This document shows, in pieces, positions 61,726 to 64,000 of a stretch of DNA of 64,000 nucleotides (the first letter of the stretch is position 1; the number at the start of each line of letters is the position of its first letter). The stretch lies in the NCBI RefSeq assembly GCF_900109575.1, contig NZ_FOAF01000001.1, positions 2,203,662 to 2,267,661 of the forward strand. The letters are read 5' to 3'. A program made the translations under genes and the position numbers. The stretch is from Olivibacter domesticus. Its GTDB lineage: Bacteria > Bacteroidota > Bacteroidia > Sphingobacteriales > Sphingobacteriaceae. Below the pieces are notes generated by a model. The model ran no database searches. It was not told where the DNA came from and worked only from the letters and a program-made list of their open reading frames with translations.

Positions 61726-63588
61726 ATGTCTATTAATAAATCGCCCATCCCCATATCTATATCGCTTGATGATAGTTTTAGTTCAGCCGCCACTCGCCCT
61801 TCGCATCATAAAAACTATCAGCGCGTATTGTTAATTTCTACCTATGCAATCTTAATAGCTGTATGCATTAGCTTTATAGCTAAATTATTGGTCTATCTCA
61901 TCAGTGTAGTGACCAATTTATCCTTTTTTGGCACCCTATCCATACATGAACATTCACCTGCCACCAACGAGTTAGGTTTATGGGTAATTGCTATCCCAGC
62001 TTTGGGAGGTGTCATTGTTGGCATCATGGCGCTATACGGTTCAAAGGCAATCCGAGGGCACGGCATTCCAGAGGCCATGGAACAGATTCTAACCAATCAA
62101 AGCAAAATAAAACCGTCCATCACCTACCTCAAACCCCTATCTTCTGCAATCGCCATTGGAACTGGCGGACCATTTGGGGCAGAGGGTCCGATTATTGCTA
62201 CTGGTGGCGCGCTGGGTTCTACCCTTGGACAGTTATTACATATAACCAACACAGAACGAAAAATATTACTTGCATCGGGAGCCGTAGCCGGCATGACAGC
62301 TATCTTTGGTACACCCATTGCAGCTATCTTTTTGGCAATAGAATTATTGCTTTTTGAATTCTCGCCCAGAGCTATTATAGCAGTGTCACTTGCCTGTATC
62401 ACCGGAGCGGGAGGGCACCATCTCCTATTCAGTTCACATCCCGTTTTCTATACGGAGCATGTCATTTCCACACCAACAAATATGGCTACTTTTTATTATA
62501 GTCTATTAGGTATCATTATTGGTTTCATAGCTATAGGCATTACAAAAGCTGTTTATGCGGTAGAAGACCTATTTGAACATCTACCCATACACTGGATGTG
62601 GTGGCCCGCTATTGGCGGTTTAGCAGTCGGAATAATTGGCTATTTTGCTCCAAGAACCATAGGTGTTGGTTATGAAAATATTACAGCGCTTCTTGGTGGA
62701 GAACTGCCATTCTATGCTGTCTTAAGCTTATGCCTGTTTAAATTTTGTTCTTGGGCAATTGCGCTTGGAAGTGGTACTTCCGGAGGTACACTTGCTCCAT
62801 TATTAACCATAGGTGCAGCCACAGGTATATTAATAGCGCATGTTTTTATTTATTTCTTCCCGACGGTTGAGATTGATTTAGGACTGGCCGCGCTGATCGG
62901 TATGTCAGCAATGTTTGCCGGCGCATCTCGAGCAGTACTTACCTCTATCCTTTTCGCACTCGAAACCACTGGACAGTTTAATGCCCTAACACCCTTATTA
63001 GCTGCTTGTCTGGCAGCGTATGCCATCTCCTATCTTTTCATGCGCAACACCATTATGACAGAGAAAATCAGCCGGAGGGGAGTGCATACGCCCGAAACAT
63101 ACGAGCCAGATCCGCTTAGCCTGATAAATGTTCAGCAAGTAATGGAACCTTGTGATACGTACATGCTAGAAGACACCTCACTGCTGAAAGTAAAAGAGTG
63201 GATTGACTATCAGCAAGACAGTCCAAGTTATTATATAGTTGTAAACGAACAGCAATCTTATGTAGGCATTGTCAGCACTTCAAATTTACTGGCTACACAT
63301 CATGATGAGCAAAGCACCGTTGGTTCCCTCATCCAAAGGAAAGCAATCTCCCTTCGTCCACAGGACAATCTACGTACTGCTCTTGGTAAATTTATGGCAG
63401 AAAATATCGATGTCATTCCAGTAGTTGAGCACGAAAACCGACATATTATCGGCATTATTTCCTATCAAAAAATAATCAAGACCTTTCAGGAAATTACAAG
63501 CACCGAACAACAGAAAAGTGTTAACATCTCGCTAAAAAGGAAGCGGTTAAGATTTCTGTCCAAACATCGAAAAGCCAGCCATCATTAA
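61726..63588 (+). CDS. ClC-family anion channel/antiporter with CBS domains
   Basis: The ATG at 61726 (MSINKSPIPI) is preferred over a TTG at 61705. The membrane part (about 35-450) shows the ClC motifs RGHGIPEAME (His112 in place of the Ser or Pro of the anion filter), GGPFGAEGPI with gating Glu153, and GSGTSGGTLAPLLTIGAATG. Two CBS domains fill about 470-600, the second containing ENIDVIPVVEHENRHIIGII. ClC proteins carry chloride, nitrate or fluoride. The filter residue is neither the typical chloride Ser nor the nitrate Pro. Beside a nitrate locus a nitrate/proton exchanger is possible but unproven. Confidence 0.9.
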   Translation: MSINKSPIPISISLDDSFSSAATRPSHHKNYQRVLLISTYAILIAVCISFIAKLLVYLISVVTNLSFFGTLSIHEHSPATNELGLWVIAIPALGGVIVGIMALYGSKAIRGHGIPEAMEQILTNQSKIKPSITYLKPLSSAIAIGTGGPFGAEGPIIATGGALGSTLGQLLHITNTERKILLASGAVAGMTAIFGTPIAAIFLAIELLLFEFSPRAIIAVSLACITGAGGHHLLFSSHPVFYTEHVISTPTNMATFYYSLLGIIIGFIAIGITKAVYAVEDLFEHLPIHWMWWPAIGGLAVGIIGYFAPRTIGVGYENITALLGGELPFYAVLSLCLFKFCSWAIALGSGTSGGTLAPLLTIGAATGILIAHVFIYFFPTVEIDLGLAALIGMSAMFAGASRAVLTSILFALETTGQFNALTPLLAACLAAYAISYLFMRNTIMTEKISRRGVHTPETYEPDPLSLINVQQVMEPCDTYMLEDTSLLKVKEWIDYQQDSPSYYIVVNEQQSYVGIVSTSNLLATHHDEQSTVGSLIQRKAISLRPQDNLRTALGKFMAENIDVIPVVEHENRHIIGIISYQKIIKTFQEITSTEQQKSVNISLKRKRLRFLSKHRKASHH

Positions 63589-63631
63589 TTCTTAACTAAA
63601 TCAAAATTTTCACTATTCTTTTAAACAATTA

Positions 63632-64000
63632 ATGAAGAAAAGAATCCGGAGACATGTAAGAAGAGCAAAATATATTTTTTACAAAGAAACACTTGTTGAT
63701 GCTAGAGAGCATTTTTGGACATTCATCGGATCTTTTTGTGGTATTGGCCTTATTGGATTACTCCAAAGCAGCTATTTTTCATCCACTGACAATTTATTCC
63801 TTATAGGATCCTTTGGTGCCTCGTCTGTGCTAATTTACGGCATCATCAATAGTCCACTCGCGCAGCCCCGCAACCTAATTGGTGGTCACCTTATTTGTGC
63901 ACTCGTGGGTGTAACTGTTAATAAGTTGATCCCCTCTGAGGTATGGCTATCTTCTGCACTTTCTGTTTCCCTGTCAATTGTCATGATGCAGATCACCAAA
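63632..64000 (+). CDS. HPP-family membrane protein, C-terminus cut by window edge
   Basis: An open frame of 123 codons starts 43 bp after the ClC gene and runs off the window. The visible part has hydrophobic helices from about 32 and the HPP-family segment IGSFGASSVLIYGIINSPLA followed by QPRNLIGGHL. Some HPP proteins are nitrite transporters of cyanobacteria and chloroplasts, which fits the nitrate locus, but others are uncharacterised. A CBS tail may follow beyond the edge. Confidence 0.8.
   Translation, partial: MKKRIRRHVRRAKYIFYKETLVDAREHFWTFIGSFCGIGLIGLLQSSYFSSTDNLFLIGSFGASSVLIYGIINSPLAQPRNLIGGHLICALVGVTVNKLIPSEVWLSSALSVSLSIVMMQITK

Overview
The window looks like chromosomal DNA of an environmental Bacteroidota, most likely Sphingobacteriaceae (Sphingobacterium, Pedobacter or Olivibacter type). 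Evidence is the two SusC/SusD pairs, a hybrid two-component regulator (HTCS), several promoters of the Bacteroidota type (-33 TTTG, -7 TAnnTTTG), few Shine-Dalgarno sites and AT-rich spacers. No mobile element, rRNA or CRISPR array was seen.

Bases 1-29918 form a hemicellulose-degradation region. A minus-strand operon encodes SusC, SusD, a GH43, a GH115 alpha-glucuronidase and a further GH43 cut by the window edge. Upstream lie two more GH43 enzymes and a GH29 fucosidase, an AraC regulator, a GH42 beta-galactosidase, another GH43, the HTCS regulator and a second SusC/SusD pair. The set fits a decorated xylan or a related galactosylated/fucosylated hemicellulose.

Bases 30118-36212 hold a minus-strand sugar-acid operon: a BASS-type transporter, an RraA-like protein with a signal peptide, a Tat-exported enolase-superfamily dehydratase, an alpha-ketoglutarate-semialdehyde dehydrogenase and an FAH-family dehydratase. 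This is the oxidative, Weimberg-like route to 2-oxoglutarate, apparently with its first dehydration in the periplasm. Three promoters of the two regions share a pair of TGTT half-sites 21-22 bp apart, 38-39 bp from the -7 box.

Bases 36822-43536 are a mixed stretch: a membrane-anchored serine hydrolase, a membrane AraC regulator, tRNA-Pro(TGG) flanked by strong palindromes, an oxidoreductase/HxlR divergent pair, a stand-alone Smr protein and a Tat-type beta-propeller hydrolase.

Bases 43574-64000 are a nitrate/nitrite assimilation locus. Minus strand: nirB, nirD, a formate/nitrite channel, a NarX/NarL-like two-component system, a porin and a nitrite-reductase-like protein. Plus strand: a degenerate SUMT paralog, then narK, a fused nitrate reductase (molybdopterin + FAD + BFD domains) and a second nitrite-reductase-like protein with a C-terminal rubredoxin. 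Around these are a genuine cobA, a Crp/Fnr regulator, a ClC transporter and an HPP-family membrane protein. The most unusual content is here: three proteins that look like siroheme-enzyme relatives stripped of their cofactor or SAM-binding motifs, and a recurrent TACGTA-containing motif in the promoter regions.
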